The notes beneath the pieces are model-generated. The model did not search any database, was not told the origin of the DNA, and saw nothing but the letters and a program-made list of their open reading frames with translations. Shown one piece after another: positions 1-5,912 of a stretch of DNA of 6,791 bases (position 1 is the first letter of the stretch; every line of letters begins with the position of its first letter). Position numbers and translations under genes: made by a program. The DNA comes from Lachnospiraceae bacterium (GTDB taxonomy: Bacteria > Bacillota > Clostridia > Lachnospirales > Lachnospiraceae), in contig JAILOA010000261.1 in NCBI GenBank assembly GCA_024691065.1, forward strand, positions 1-6,791, written 5' to 3'.

Positions 1-3000
1 ATTTCCAAGATTATTAACAATTTTACCTGTTGCTTCCGGATTAAGTCCTCTCGCATTCTTAACAGCCTGCTCTGCACCTTTCATAAGCTCATTCGCATTA
101 TTTAAGTAACCGCCGAGCTCTTTCTCCATAATCTGGTCATATACACCAAGGTTCGCATTGTGGGTTCCCTGATTTTCAAGCTGTTTTGAAACCTTTCCGA
201 AAATCCTTAGTTTCTCGCTGAATACATCCGAATTACCGTTTGCCATTCCTTTAATATTAAAGTTATCATATATTCCCCTGATTTTATCAACCTGATGAAT
301 ACATTCGAACTGTGTTTGGGCTCCGTTCATAAGTGCCTTGGCATCGGCACTTAACTCGGCAGTAACATTGTTATGTTCAAGCATGTCCGTAAGTTCGCTG
401 ACTGCCTTATTATATCTGTTTGTATCTCCTACAACCTCTTCAAAGAGCTTTTGCGCCTCTTTGTATTCGTGAGTCATCTTGTACATTCCGGTCTTAACAT
501 TTAAATTCAATGCCTCATCCGAAATATTATTACCACTGAGCAAATTCTCCACGGAATGATAGAATTCGGGATCTTCAGGTGTTACCGCGCGTCCCTTGAA
601 TTTACTAATCATACTCTTTGGGTCTGTATAAGGCGTATCAGTAACCTTTGACCAGGCCTTTGCAACCGCCTCGTCCGTTTCCTGCTGGGTAAAATATATT
701 ATCCTGCCATCAGTAGTTTCCATATAAGGCGAAAGGTCAATATCCATACCGGTTTTCATATTTGCCGCCGACTTATTGCCGGTTGTATAGAGCACCTTTA
801 TGTCTTCCTTCCTGATTCCTTTCTTCTTAAGGGCCGACTCCAGGAGATTATCCCTGATTAAAGGCTCGGAAGGATCCTTTAAGAATTCCTTTTGGTTTCT
901 GTTAAACATTTCAATGTAATCATCCGCATGACGAATCTCATTTTCTATCGCATAACCTGAACGCGTGCCCATATTTAATTTGTTTATGGCAAGCGAATCC
1001 TGTTGCATTTCAAAATACGCACTCTTCATAAGTTTCCGGGCTTCAGGCGTCGGATTTGCCTTATAGGCATCAACCGCCTTCTTATAATTCTTTAATACAA
1101 ATGCCGCTCTTCTTTCGGATGCATCATGCGCAAGTCCCTTAAGACTTGACATAGGATTATTAACGACCCTGTTATTCCTGATGTATTTAAATGCAAGTTG
1201 TTCTGCGCTTACCCCCGCCTTTTCACATGATGATGCTGCCTGATAATATGCAAGGCTCTTTGTTTTCGGATCATAATGCAGCGACATTATTTCTTCTTTT
1301 CTTAAAGATAACCATTTATAAAGCTTTTTAGGATACTTCCCAAGTCCTCTTATGCTCTTTGGAATCTTTGAAATAATCTTGCCCGTCTGCCTGCTCGCCC
1401 ATTTACCCAGTTCTGCCTTTACTCCAGGTGGAATTTTTGCAATTGTAGCGCCTGCTAACTTAAATGTTCCCGCTGTTGCAACAGTGATTATTATAGGTAT
1501 GGAACCTGCTATAAGTGTGTCTTTTACATTTCTGTCATATAAAAGCTTATGTTCATTAGCCTTATACATTGCCTTATTCACATCCATCGGAAGGAATACA
1601 GCCTCCGAAGCACCGCCTGTGAAGACACCCGCCGCGATACGAAAAGCTATTCCGCCCCAGGTATCCACATATCTTTCACTTAAATCCGCAAAATCCGAGG
1701 AAAGCGTCATCCAGAAGCTGTTTGCGTCGTGATGTGCTGTTTCCTGCATCTTTACAAGCATTTCCTGCCGCTGCGTCATTATATCCTTCTCGTGATTCTT
1801 AATAATCCAGTTAATCTCATACTGAATCATTGCAATCTTCAATGTATCATATCCATAATGCGGGTCATACCCGTCCTGCATAAGTTCAATCAAAGGTAAA
1901 TACGGCGCGAGCTTTGTAAAGATTGTCTGTTTAAATGAATCGAGCATTCCCCGTATGCTCTTTACATTTCCGTTTTCATCCGTATCCATAAAGAGAAATG
2001 CATGCTTATAAATCAAGCTGTCAAGTTCATTTAAATAATCCGAAATCCTAATGTCTGCATCTGTCATAACAGTAATACCCGGTCTAAACGGCTGACTTTC
2101 AAGTATTACATGCTTCTTTGTTGTATAAATAATCTCATCGCCCTTATCATCGAACTTGTCTTCATCCAGGGCGTGACCCTTAAGAATAACATGATATCTG
2201 TGAGGCGACTCAAGAAATGCCTTCTCGCAGAAAAATGTATATTCCGTCATACTCTCGGAAATATCTGTTTTCTCGTATTTAAGGCCGAGCTCGTCCAGTT
2301 TATTTCTAAGATTATAATTTTTATCTATAGAAACATCATTCATACTGAGTCCCTGGCTTTCAACCGCTTGCCTTAAGTCAGACATTTCAACACCGTAATT
2401 TTCACCACTCTTCAATGCTTCTTCAGGCGTTTCAAATGTAAATAATACATCCGCAGGTTTATAATAAACCTCTCTCTTGTCACTGTCATATTTTAAAATG
2501 TATGCATTTACTTTTGTAGGTGCTATGGTGAAATCATTTTTATCAAGTTTTTCCACCGGTTTCCCGACAGATGCTTCTTTCATAAGTCTGTAGCATGCAA
2601 TTCTGTCGGCACCGAAATTAAGTCCTTCCGTTACGCGGTAAACATTCAGTAATGCTTCATACAGCTTTCTATCATACTTAACGGTAATCGTAAGTGTATT
2701 TATCTCATATGTACCACCGTCTCCCGGCTCCTCATTTATATCATTTAAAATTACATAATATGCATCCGGAGCCTCCTTTGTGTCTGATTTTACCCAGGCA
2801 GCAGTATAACTTGAGCCTTTATTCATCTCAACCTTAATATCACATTTATCCTGATCCATACCCTGAAGTCTGAATCCCACAAAGGCCCCGCGTCTGTCAC
2901 AGGCAAGAAGCGCAATATTAGGCTGGTTAAGAACAATTTTCGGATCATTTATAAAGAATCTTACACTATTTGTAAATGTACCGCCCTTGCCGAAGTATTT

Positions 3001-5829
3001 GAAGTTAACCCTGCCCTCGGTAGCTACATTTCCTGCTGAGTTTGAAGATAAAGCACCGGAACTGCTCGGGTTAACATTTGCGGAGTTTTCTGCTGAGGCA
3101 CCGAAACTGTTTGGGTTGCCGTTTGCTGAATTTTCTGTTGATGTCCCGTAACTTTTCGGAAGGCTTATAGTCGCTGATTTATAAACACCGGTAAGAGGTC
3201 CGTCCTGCTTAACATCAAATACACCATCATCCGAAAAGATTTGTATATTTGCAGATAAATCCGGCCGGTCTTTTTCCGTGCCTCCGGATATTTCAACAAT
3301 TCTCGCATATATTTCATAACTGTCACCCGGACAAATATAATTGCCGAATTTCTTGAAAATTCTGAGCTCGTATTCTTTATTGTCCTTAGGCTCTTTTTCT
3401 TTCTTTTGACCGGACCCTTCCGAAGCAATAGCTCCTGCAACTCCGGCACCTGCCGTTCCGCCGCCTATTGTTCCTACTACTACAGTTTTTACGATTTTTG
3501 AAGCAGTCTCACCGGCATTTGAGGAAGCATCGGTTTTAATTGTATAGTCTCCTCCTTCATTTTCGTGAACGTCACCCCTTATCCAAAAACTTAAACCATA
3601 ATCACCATCACCATAAAATTCAGATTCCATATGGTACCCGATTTTCATACTTATATAAAAGTTGTCAGCTCCTTTCGGTATTTCAAAAACACATTTAATA
3701 TGATCTCCGGGTGCTGCATTTTTTCTTTCGTCTATTAGTTTTGTATCAGTTGAATCAACGCCCCCATTAGAGTATTCAGTTGATTCAACAGATAATGAAT
3801 AAAAGGAATCCGAAATTTTCCTGGCCATAGATTTTATAAAATCCGGACCTACATATTCACCATCGGTAGATTTTGGATAACCTACCGTAAAATCAATTTC
3901 AACCCTGTCACCTGCATTTACTGCCATTTCACCATCCCAGTCACTAATTGATTCATACGAACCCAAATGACTAAGCTCATGGTTACTTTTAATATCGTAT
4001 TCAATATAAAATGGCGAATCTACATTTTCACTTCCATCTATAACTTGATGAAGACGCTTACTTTTAGCTCCTTTTATCGGAGTTGGCTTTGGTGTTGCTT
4101 CATCCGCACTTGCATATTTTGCTCCGATTGGGATAAAGCTAAGAGTATTTCCGGTTTCTCCTTCGGTTGGGGTAAAGCTGAGAGTATTTCCGGTTTCTCC
4201 TTCGGTTGGGGTAAAACTAAGAGTATTTCCGGCTACTCCTTCGGTTGGGGTAAAGCTAAGAGTATTTCCGGCTACCGGAACGGCCAATATAATCCCAAGA
4301 GGAAATGCGGTCTGCCCCAAAACCAGGAATATAGCCGCAGTAAAGGCAAGGCGTTTTTTTAAGTTTTTTCTATTAATGAATTGTTTAAAATGCTTATAAC
4401 AATTGTTGATTTTAGTATAAAATGAAGTGTTTCTATTGAAATTATAAGGTATGCTTTTGTTACCGTAATTATTTGTTCCATATGTTGTGCCTTTGTTACC
4501 GTAATTATTTGTTCCATATGGTGTGCCATTGTTGCCGTAATTATTTGTTCCATATGGCGTACCATAGTTACCGTAATTATTTGTATTATACGGAGTGCCA
4601 CCGTTGCCGTTTCCTCCGGATTTATTTCCTGTTACGAGGAAAAGTACAATCCCGATAACCAAAAATGCTCCTCCAAAAATCATATGAACAAGTCTAAGCG
4701 GAATAAAACAAATCGGTATCGCAATTGCAAATCCTAACGAAAGACCTGTAAGAACCCCTTGAATTCCAGTGTTTGCATTATCACTGAGTGAAGTTTTTCT
4801 CTTTTTAAAAAACAAGCCTATAAATCTACGAATTAAACCATTTCCCTGACCTATTGCCTTAAGACTTAAAGACATTCCGGACAGACCGATAACATAGCTT
4901 TGAATGCTTCCGTGTCCGCTTAAGAATCTGTAAAAAATGCATCCGAGGCCGGCGCCGAACAGGATTAATCCGATATTGGTACCTTTAAATAATTTACCTG
5001 TAAATAAATTTTTACCACTTTTAAATATATCTTTTGAACCTGTAGCTAAACCGCAGATTGCCATAGTAAGGAAACCTCTTCCAAACAATCCTCCAAATGT
5101 AGTCCATAAAGTTGATCTATTAATACCATTATAAAACGTAAGATATTTAAAATATCTGGTGAATCTGTTATAAATTCCAAACTGTGTAATAAGATATTGA
5201 ATAACCCAGATAATGGTCATAACAAGTGCAACAATCAGATATTTTTTGATATTTGATTTCTTTGAACGGTTTTCATTATCTGAATTAATATTGTTACCTA
5301 CTACATTTACACCACGGGAAACTTTACTGCCTACAGATACTGCTTTACCTACACCGTTCATTATCGCAAGCTGCTCTTCTGTAAATTTAAAGGAATTTAT
5401 CTCACCCGGAGTTCCCGGTGCATCCCCCATCAGAACATTCTTAGCAGCGCTTACTGCTTTTGCCGGATTTGCCATACTATTAATTCTATTCCCGGCAAGG
5501 CTTTTGGCACTGTTTTTAACTTGATTTTTAAAATTATCCGATTTAGGTGTTGGTATTGTAGCTGACGCCGGCTGTGGTGCAGTCGGCGGCGCTTGTTGCA
5601 TAGTCTGCTGTGGTGCAGACTCATTTATTTGGATGTTTTGTGTTGATTTCGACGCAGGCTGTGGTGCAGTCGGCGGCGCTTGTTGCATAGTCTGCTGTGG
5701 TTTTAGCCCGGGTGCCGGCTGTTGTTCCGGCGAAGGCGCAGGCTTTGGTGCCGGCAGCACCTTGCCACATTTTATACAAAACTTTGCACCGTCCGGAACT
5801 TTTTCTCCGCAAAAAATACAATATGCCAT
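1..5829 (-). CDS. Giant zinc-ribbon multi-pass membrane protein, 3' end outside window
   Basis: Function unknown. One frame stays open for 1943 codons from an ATG at 5829 to the left edge, so the C-terminus is missing. The start is supported by an AAAGGGAG ribosome binding site 8 bases upstream and by a zinc ribbon directly after the Met. Order by residue: zinc ribbon C4/C7/C18/C21; Pro/Gln linker 26-90; hydrophobic segments about 197-219, 241-262, 286-303, 308-327, 358-378 and 380-400; 12-residue repeats 411-458; basic stretch then hydrophobic 494-520; 13-residue repeats 519-570; beta-rich region to 778; Gly/Ala hydrophobic 779-802; second beta-rich region from 820 with 15-residue repeats at 894-934; hydrophobic 1391-1414 and 1438-1463; helical tail with a nucleotidyltransferase-like motif at 1684-1699. 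From memory, and not checked here, the overall design resembles very large uncharacterised membrane proteins of gut Firmicutes. The frame itself is certain; the domain limits are estimates. Confidence 0.93.
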   Translation of the reverse strand, partial: MAYCIFCGEKVPDGAKFCIKCGKVLPAPKPAPSPEQQPAPGLKPQQTMQQAPPTAPQPASKSTQNIQINESAPQQTMQQAPPTAPQPASATIPTPKSDNFKNQVKNSAKSLAGNRINSMANPAKAVSAAKNVLMGDAPGTPGEINSFKFTEEQLAIMNGVGKAVSVGSKVSRGVNVVGNNINSDNENRSKKSNIKKYLIVALVMTIIWVIQYLITQFGIYNRFTRYFKYLTFYNGINRSTLWTTFGGLFGRGFLTMAICGLATGSKDIFKSGKNLFTGKLFKGTNIGLILFGAGLGCIFYRFLSGHGSIQSYVIGLSGMSLSLKAIGQGNGLIRRFIGLFFKKRKTSLSDNANTGIQGVLTGLSLGFAIAIPICFIPLRLVHMIFGGAFLVIGIVLFLVTGNKSGGNGNGGTPYNTNNYGNYGTPYGTNNYGNNGTPYGTNNYGNKGTTYGTNNYGNKSIPYNFNRNTSFYTKINNCYKHFKQFINRKNLKKRLAFTAAIFLVLGQTAFPLGIILAVPVAGNTLSFTPTEGVAGNTLSFTPTEGETGNTLSFTPTEGETGNTLSFIPIGAKYASADEATPKPTPIKGAKSKRLHQVIDGSENVDSPFYIEYDIKSNHELSHLGSYESISDWDGEMAVNAGDRVEIDFTVGYPKSTDGEYVGPDFIKSMARKISDSFYSLSVESTEYSNGGVDSTDTKLIDERKNAAPGDHIKCVFEIPKGADNFYISMKIGYHMESEFYGDGDYGLSFWIRGDVHENEGGDYTIKTDASSNAGETASKIVKTVVVGTIGGGTAGAGVAGAIASEGSGQKKEKEPKDNKEYELRIFKKFGNYICPGDSYEIYARIVEISGGTEKDRPDLSANIQIFSDDGVFDVKQDGPLTGVYKSATISLPKSYGTSTENSANGNPNSFGASAENSANVNPSSSGALSSNSAGNVATEGRVNFKYFGKGGTFTNSVRFFINDPKIVLNQPNIALLACDRRGAFVGFRLQGMDQDKCDIKVEMNKGSSYTAAWVKSDTKEAPDAYYVILNDINEEPGDGGTYEINTLTITVKYDRKLYEALLNVYRVTEGLNFGADRIACYRLMKEASVGKPVEKLDKNDFTIAPTKVNAYILKYDSDKREVYYKPADVLFTFETPEEALKSGENYGVEMSDLRQAVESQGLSMNDVSIDKNYNLRNKLDELGLKYEKTDISESMTEYTFFCEKAFLESPHRYHVILKGHALDEDKFDDKGDEIIYTTKKHVILESQPFRPGITVMTDADIRISDYLNELDSLIYKHAFLFMDTDENGNVKSIRGMLDSFKQTIFTKLAPYLPLIELMQDGYDPHYGYDTLKIAMIQYEINWIIKNHEKDIMTQRQEMLVKMQETAHHDANSFWMTLSSDFADLSERYVDTWGGIAFRIAAGVFTGGASEAVFLPMDVNKAMYKANEHKLLYDRNVKDTLIAGSIPIIITVATAGTFKLAGATIAKIPPGVKAELGKWASRQTGKIISKIPKSIRGLGKYPKKLYKWLSLRKEEIMSLHYDPKTKSLAYYQAASSCEKAGVSAEQLAFKYIRNNRVVNNPMSSLKGLAHDASERRAAFVLKNYKKAVDAYKANPTPEARKLMKSAYFEMQQDSLAINKLNMGTRSGYAIENEIRHADDYIEMFNRNQKEFLKDPSEPLIRDNLLESALKKKGIRKEDIKVLYTTGNKSAANMKTGMDIDLSPYMETTDGRIIYFTQQETDEAVAKAWSKVTDTPYTDPKSMISKFKGRAVTPEDPEFYHSVENLLSGNNISDEALNLNVKTGMYKMTHEYKEAQKLFEEVVGDTNRYNKAVSELTDMLEHNNVTAELSADAKALMNGAQTQFECIHQVDKIRGIYDNFNIKGMANGNSDVFSEKLRIFGKVSKQLENQGTHNANLGVYDQIMEKELGGYLNNANELMKGAEQAVKNARGLNPEATGKIVNNLGN
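430..822 (-). other. Possible nucleotidyltransferase-like domain (about residues 1670-1800)
   Basis: A predicted strand, IKVLYTT (1677-1683), is followed by GN, ten residues, then DIDL (D1696, D1698). This fits the Pol-beta nucleotidyltransferase pattern of hydrophobic-G-[G/S], 9 to 13 residues, D-h-[D/E]-h, except that Asn replaces the usual Ser or Gly. In that superfamily the paired acids bind the metal, and a third acid lies on a later strand. Here GRIIYF (1708-1713) could be that strand, but it lacks an obvious acid; E1717 or D1719 are the nearest. The domain may therefore be divergent or inactive. Long helices rich in Lys, Glu and Met follow to the window edge. Confidence 0.35.
1441..1659 (-). 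other. Two hydrophobic segments before the C-terminal region (residues 1391-1463)
   Basis: The runs WGGIAFRIAAGVFTGGASEA (from 1391) and IAGSIPIIITVATAGTFKLA (from about 1440) are separated by a polar stretch of about 24 residues and followed by a Lys/Arg-rich region to about 1513. They could be a membrane hairpin. Gly/Ala-rich hydrophobic stretches of this kind also precede C-terminal effector domains in some large surface and toxin proteins. Which applies here is not decided by the sequence. Confidence 0.5.
3028..3150 (-). repeat. 45-base tandem repeat, two full units and one partial
   Basis: Units at 3106-3150 and 3061-3105, with a degenerate partial copy at 3028-3060, encode YGTSTENSANGNPNS, then FGASAENSANVNPSS, then SGALSSNSAGN (residues 894-934). 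These copies are more diverged than the other arrays. The flanking sequence looks beta-rich on both sides, so the Asn/Ser/Ala repeat seems to be inserted in, or to join, beta domains. Confidence 0.8.
3424..3495 (-). other. Gly/Ala-rich hydrophobic segment (residues 779-802)
   Basis: About 24 residues without charge after K781, built from Val, Ile, Gly and Ala (VVVGTIGGGTAGAGVAGAIA), are followed by a highly charged Lys/Glu stretch at 809-819. It could be a membrane helix that returns the chain to the cytoplasm, or a flexible non-membrane linker. The answer decides on which side the last 1100 residues lie. Confidence 0.5.
3496..4119 (-). other. Probable extracytoplasmic beta-rich region (residues 571-778)
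   Basis: After a Pro/Lys/Thr linker, about 200 residues show alternating hydrophobic and polar residues, many Asp, Gly, Ser and Tyr, and few Lys, typical of a secreted beta-sandwich. It includes the phrase EIPKGADNFYISMKIG near 715-735 and FWIRGDVHENEGGD near 750-760. It has a single Cys, so no internal disulfide is expected. It lies between the signal-like segment and a Gly/Ala hydrophobic stretch. No named family was recognised. Confidence 0.45.
4120..4275 (-). repeat. Four 39-base tandem repeats (13-residue unit)
   Basis: Units at 4237-4275, 4198-4236, 4159-4197 and 4120-4158 encode VAGNTLSFTPTEG twice, then ETGNTLSFTPTEG, then a degenerate final copy ending in FIPIGA (residues 519-570). 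The first unit begins inside the end of the hydrophobic segment, so the repeat starts right at the membrane exit. High DNA identity between the first three units points to recent expansion. Confidence 0.9.
4270..4350 (-). other. Internal signal-peptide-like hydrophobic segment (residues 494-520)
   Basis: A basic stretch, NRKNLKKR at 486-493, is followed by about 27 hydrophobic residues ending in AVPVAG, which has the small residues typical of a signal peptidase site. This looks like a classical export signal but lies about 490 residues inside the frame, with no Met or stop nearby (the nearest upstream Met is residue 383). It most likely acts as a membrane helix that exports what follows. Cleavage is possible but unproven. 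Confidence 0.6.
4456..4599 (-). repeat. Four 36-base tandem repeats (12-residue Tyr/Gly/Asn/Thr unit)
   Basis: Units at 4564-4599, 4528-4563, 4492-4527 and 4456-4491 encode variants of GTPYGTNNYGNK (residues 411-458), followed by a degenerate partial unit, SIPYN. The last three units are nearly identical in DNA and the first is more diverged. The array directly follows the last helix of the membrane bundle and precedes a basic, Lys/Arg-rich stretch. It is predicted to be a flexible linker, cytoplasmic if the six-helix topology holds. Confidence 0.9.
4630..5241 (-). other. Membrane bundle of about six hydrophobic segments (residues 197-400)
   Basis: Reading along the chain, hydrophobic runs fall near 197-219, 241-262, 286-303, 308-327, 358-378 and 380-400. 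Polar connections between them include a Lys-rich loop at 264-283 and a basic stretch at 334-345. An even number of helices would keep the N-terminal zinc ribbon and the following repeats both in the cytoplasm. The second to fourth segments are Gly-rich and less certain, so the true count could be four to six. No transporter or enzyme family was recognised. Confidence 0.65.
5564..5701 (-). repeat. Duplicated 51-base block in the Pro/Gln/Ala linker
   Basis: Copies at 5651-5701 and 5564-5614 lie 87 bases apart. They are identical over 45 bases and differ at one base over 51. In the protein, PQQTMQQAPPTAPQPAS occurs at residues 44-60 and 73-89, separated by a 12-residue spacer. The near identity at the DNA level, including synonymous positions, implies a recent duplication. 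The linker joins the zinc ribbon to the membrane bundle and is expected to be disordered. Confidence 0.9.
5767..5820 (-). other. N-terminal four-cysteine zinc ribbon (residues 4-21)
   Basis: The giant protein opens with CxxC, ten residues, then CxxC (C4, C7, C18, C21). Each CxxC is followed by Gly, as CGEKV and CGKVL. This is the standard short zinc ribbon found at the N-terminus of many Firmicutes membrane proteins. In that setting it is expected to bind one zinc ion structurally on the cytoplasmic side. The family assignment is safe; its partner is unknown. Confidence 0.85.
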
Positions 5830-5837
5830 ATATTATT

Positions 5838-5845
5838 CTCCCTTT
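5838..5845 (-). promoter_or_regulatory. Ribosome binding site of the giant protein gene
   Basis: Read on the minus strand, AAAGGGAG ends 8 bases before the ATG at 5829. It is a good Shine-Dalgarno match at normal spacing and fixes the start of the giant gene. Confidence 0.85.
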
Positions 5846-5857
5846 AATATTGGTAAA

Positions 5858-5886
5858 ATCATATTTAAAAATTGATTTTAAATTAA
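5858..5886 (-). promoter_or_regulatory. Possible weak sigma-70-type promoter in the spacer
   Basis: On the minus strand, TATGAT at 5858-5863 matches five of six bases of the -10 consensus. It lies 17 bases from TTAATT at 5881-5886, a poor -35 (three of six). Transcription would start about 20 bases before the giant gene's ATG, leaving room for the ribosome binding site. The spacer is very AT-rich, so a chance match is likely. The gene may instead be transcribed from the upstream gene. Confidence 0.3.
5863..5883. repeat. AT-only inverted repeat in the intergenic spacer
   Basis: Arms of 8 bases (5863-5870 and 5876-5883) are perfectly complementary around a 5-base centre, ATTGA. The palindrome overlaps the possible -10 and -35 elements and so sits where an operator would. 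It contains no G or C in the arms and has no following T-run specific to it, so it is not a convincing terminator. It could be chance in AT-rich DNA. Confidence 0.3.
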
Positions 5887-5912
5887 CGATTCCTTTTCGA
5901 TTTGGTCCGATA

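Noticed and set aside
1352..1732. Plus-strand frame of 126 codons that looks hydrophobic
   Set aside because: It lies wholly antisense to the two hydrophobic segments of the giant gene and lacks start signals.
3967..4362. Plus-strand reading frame with a repeated SISGFSFGWGK-like pattern
   Set aside because: It is the antisense reading of the 39-base repeats in the giant gene. The repetition is inherited from the real frame, and there is no ribosome binding site.
4456..4599. CRISPR array suggested by regularly spaced repeats
   Set aside because: The 36-base units are head-to-tail with no unique spacers and keep an open coding frame.
4359..4601. Minus-strand frame in another phase with Met/His/Ile/Thr repeats
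   Set aside because: It is a shifted reading of the 36-base repeats inside the giant gene, not a separate gene.
5621..5875. Short overlapping frames on both strands rich in Ala, Gly and Cys
   Set aside because: They are shadows of the Pro/Gln/Ala linker and its 51-base duplication.
5830..5912. Rho-independent terminator between the two genes
   Set aside because: The only inverted repeat has an all-A/T stem, and no GC-rich hairpin followed by a T-run is present.
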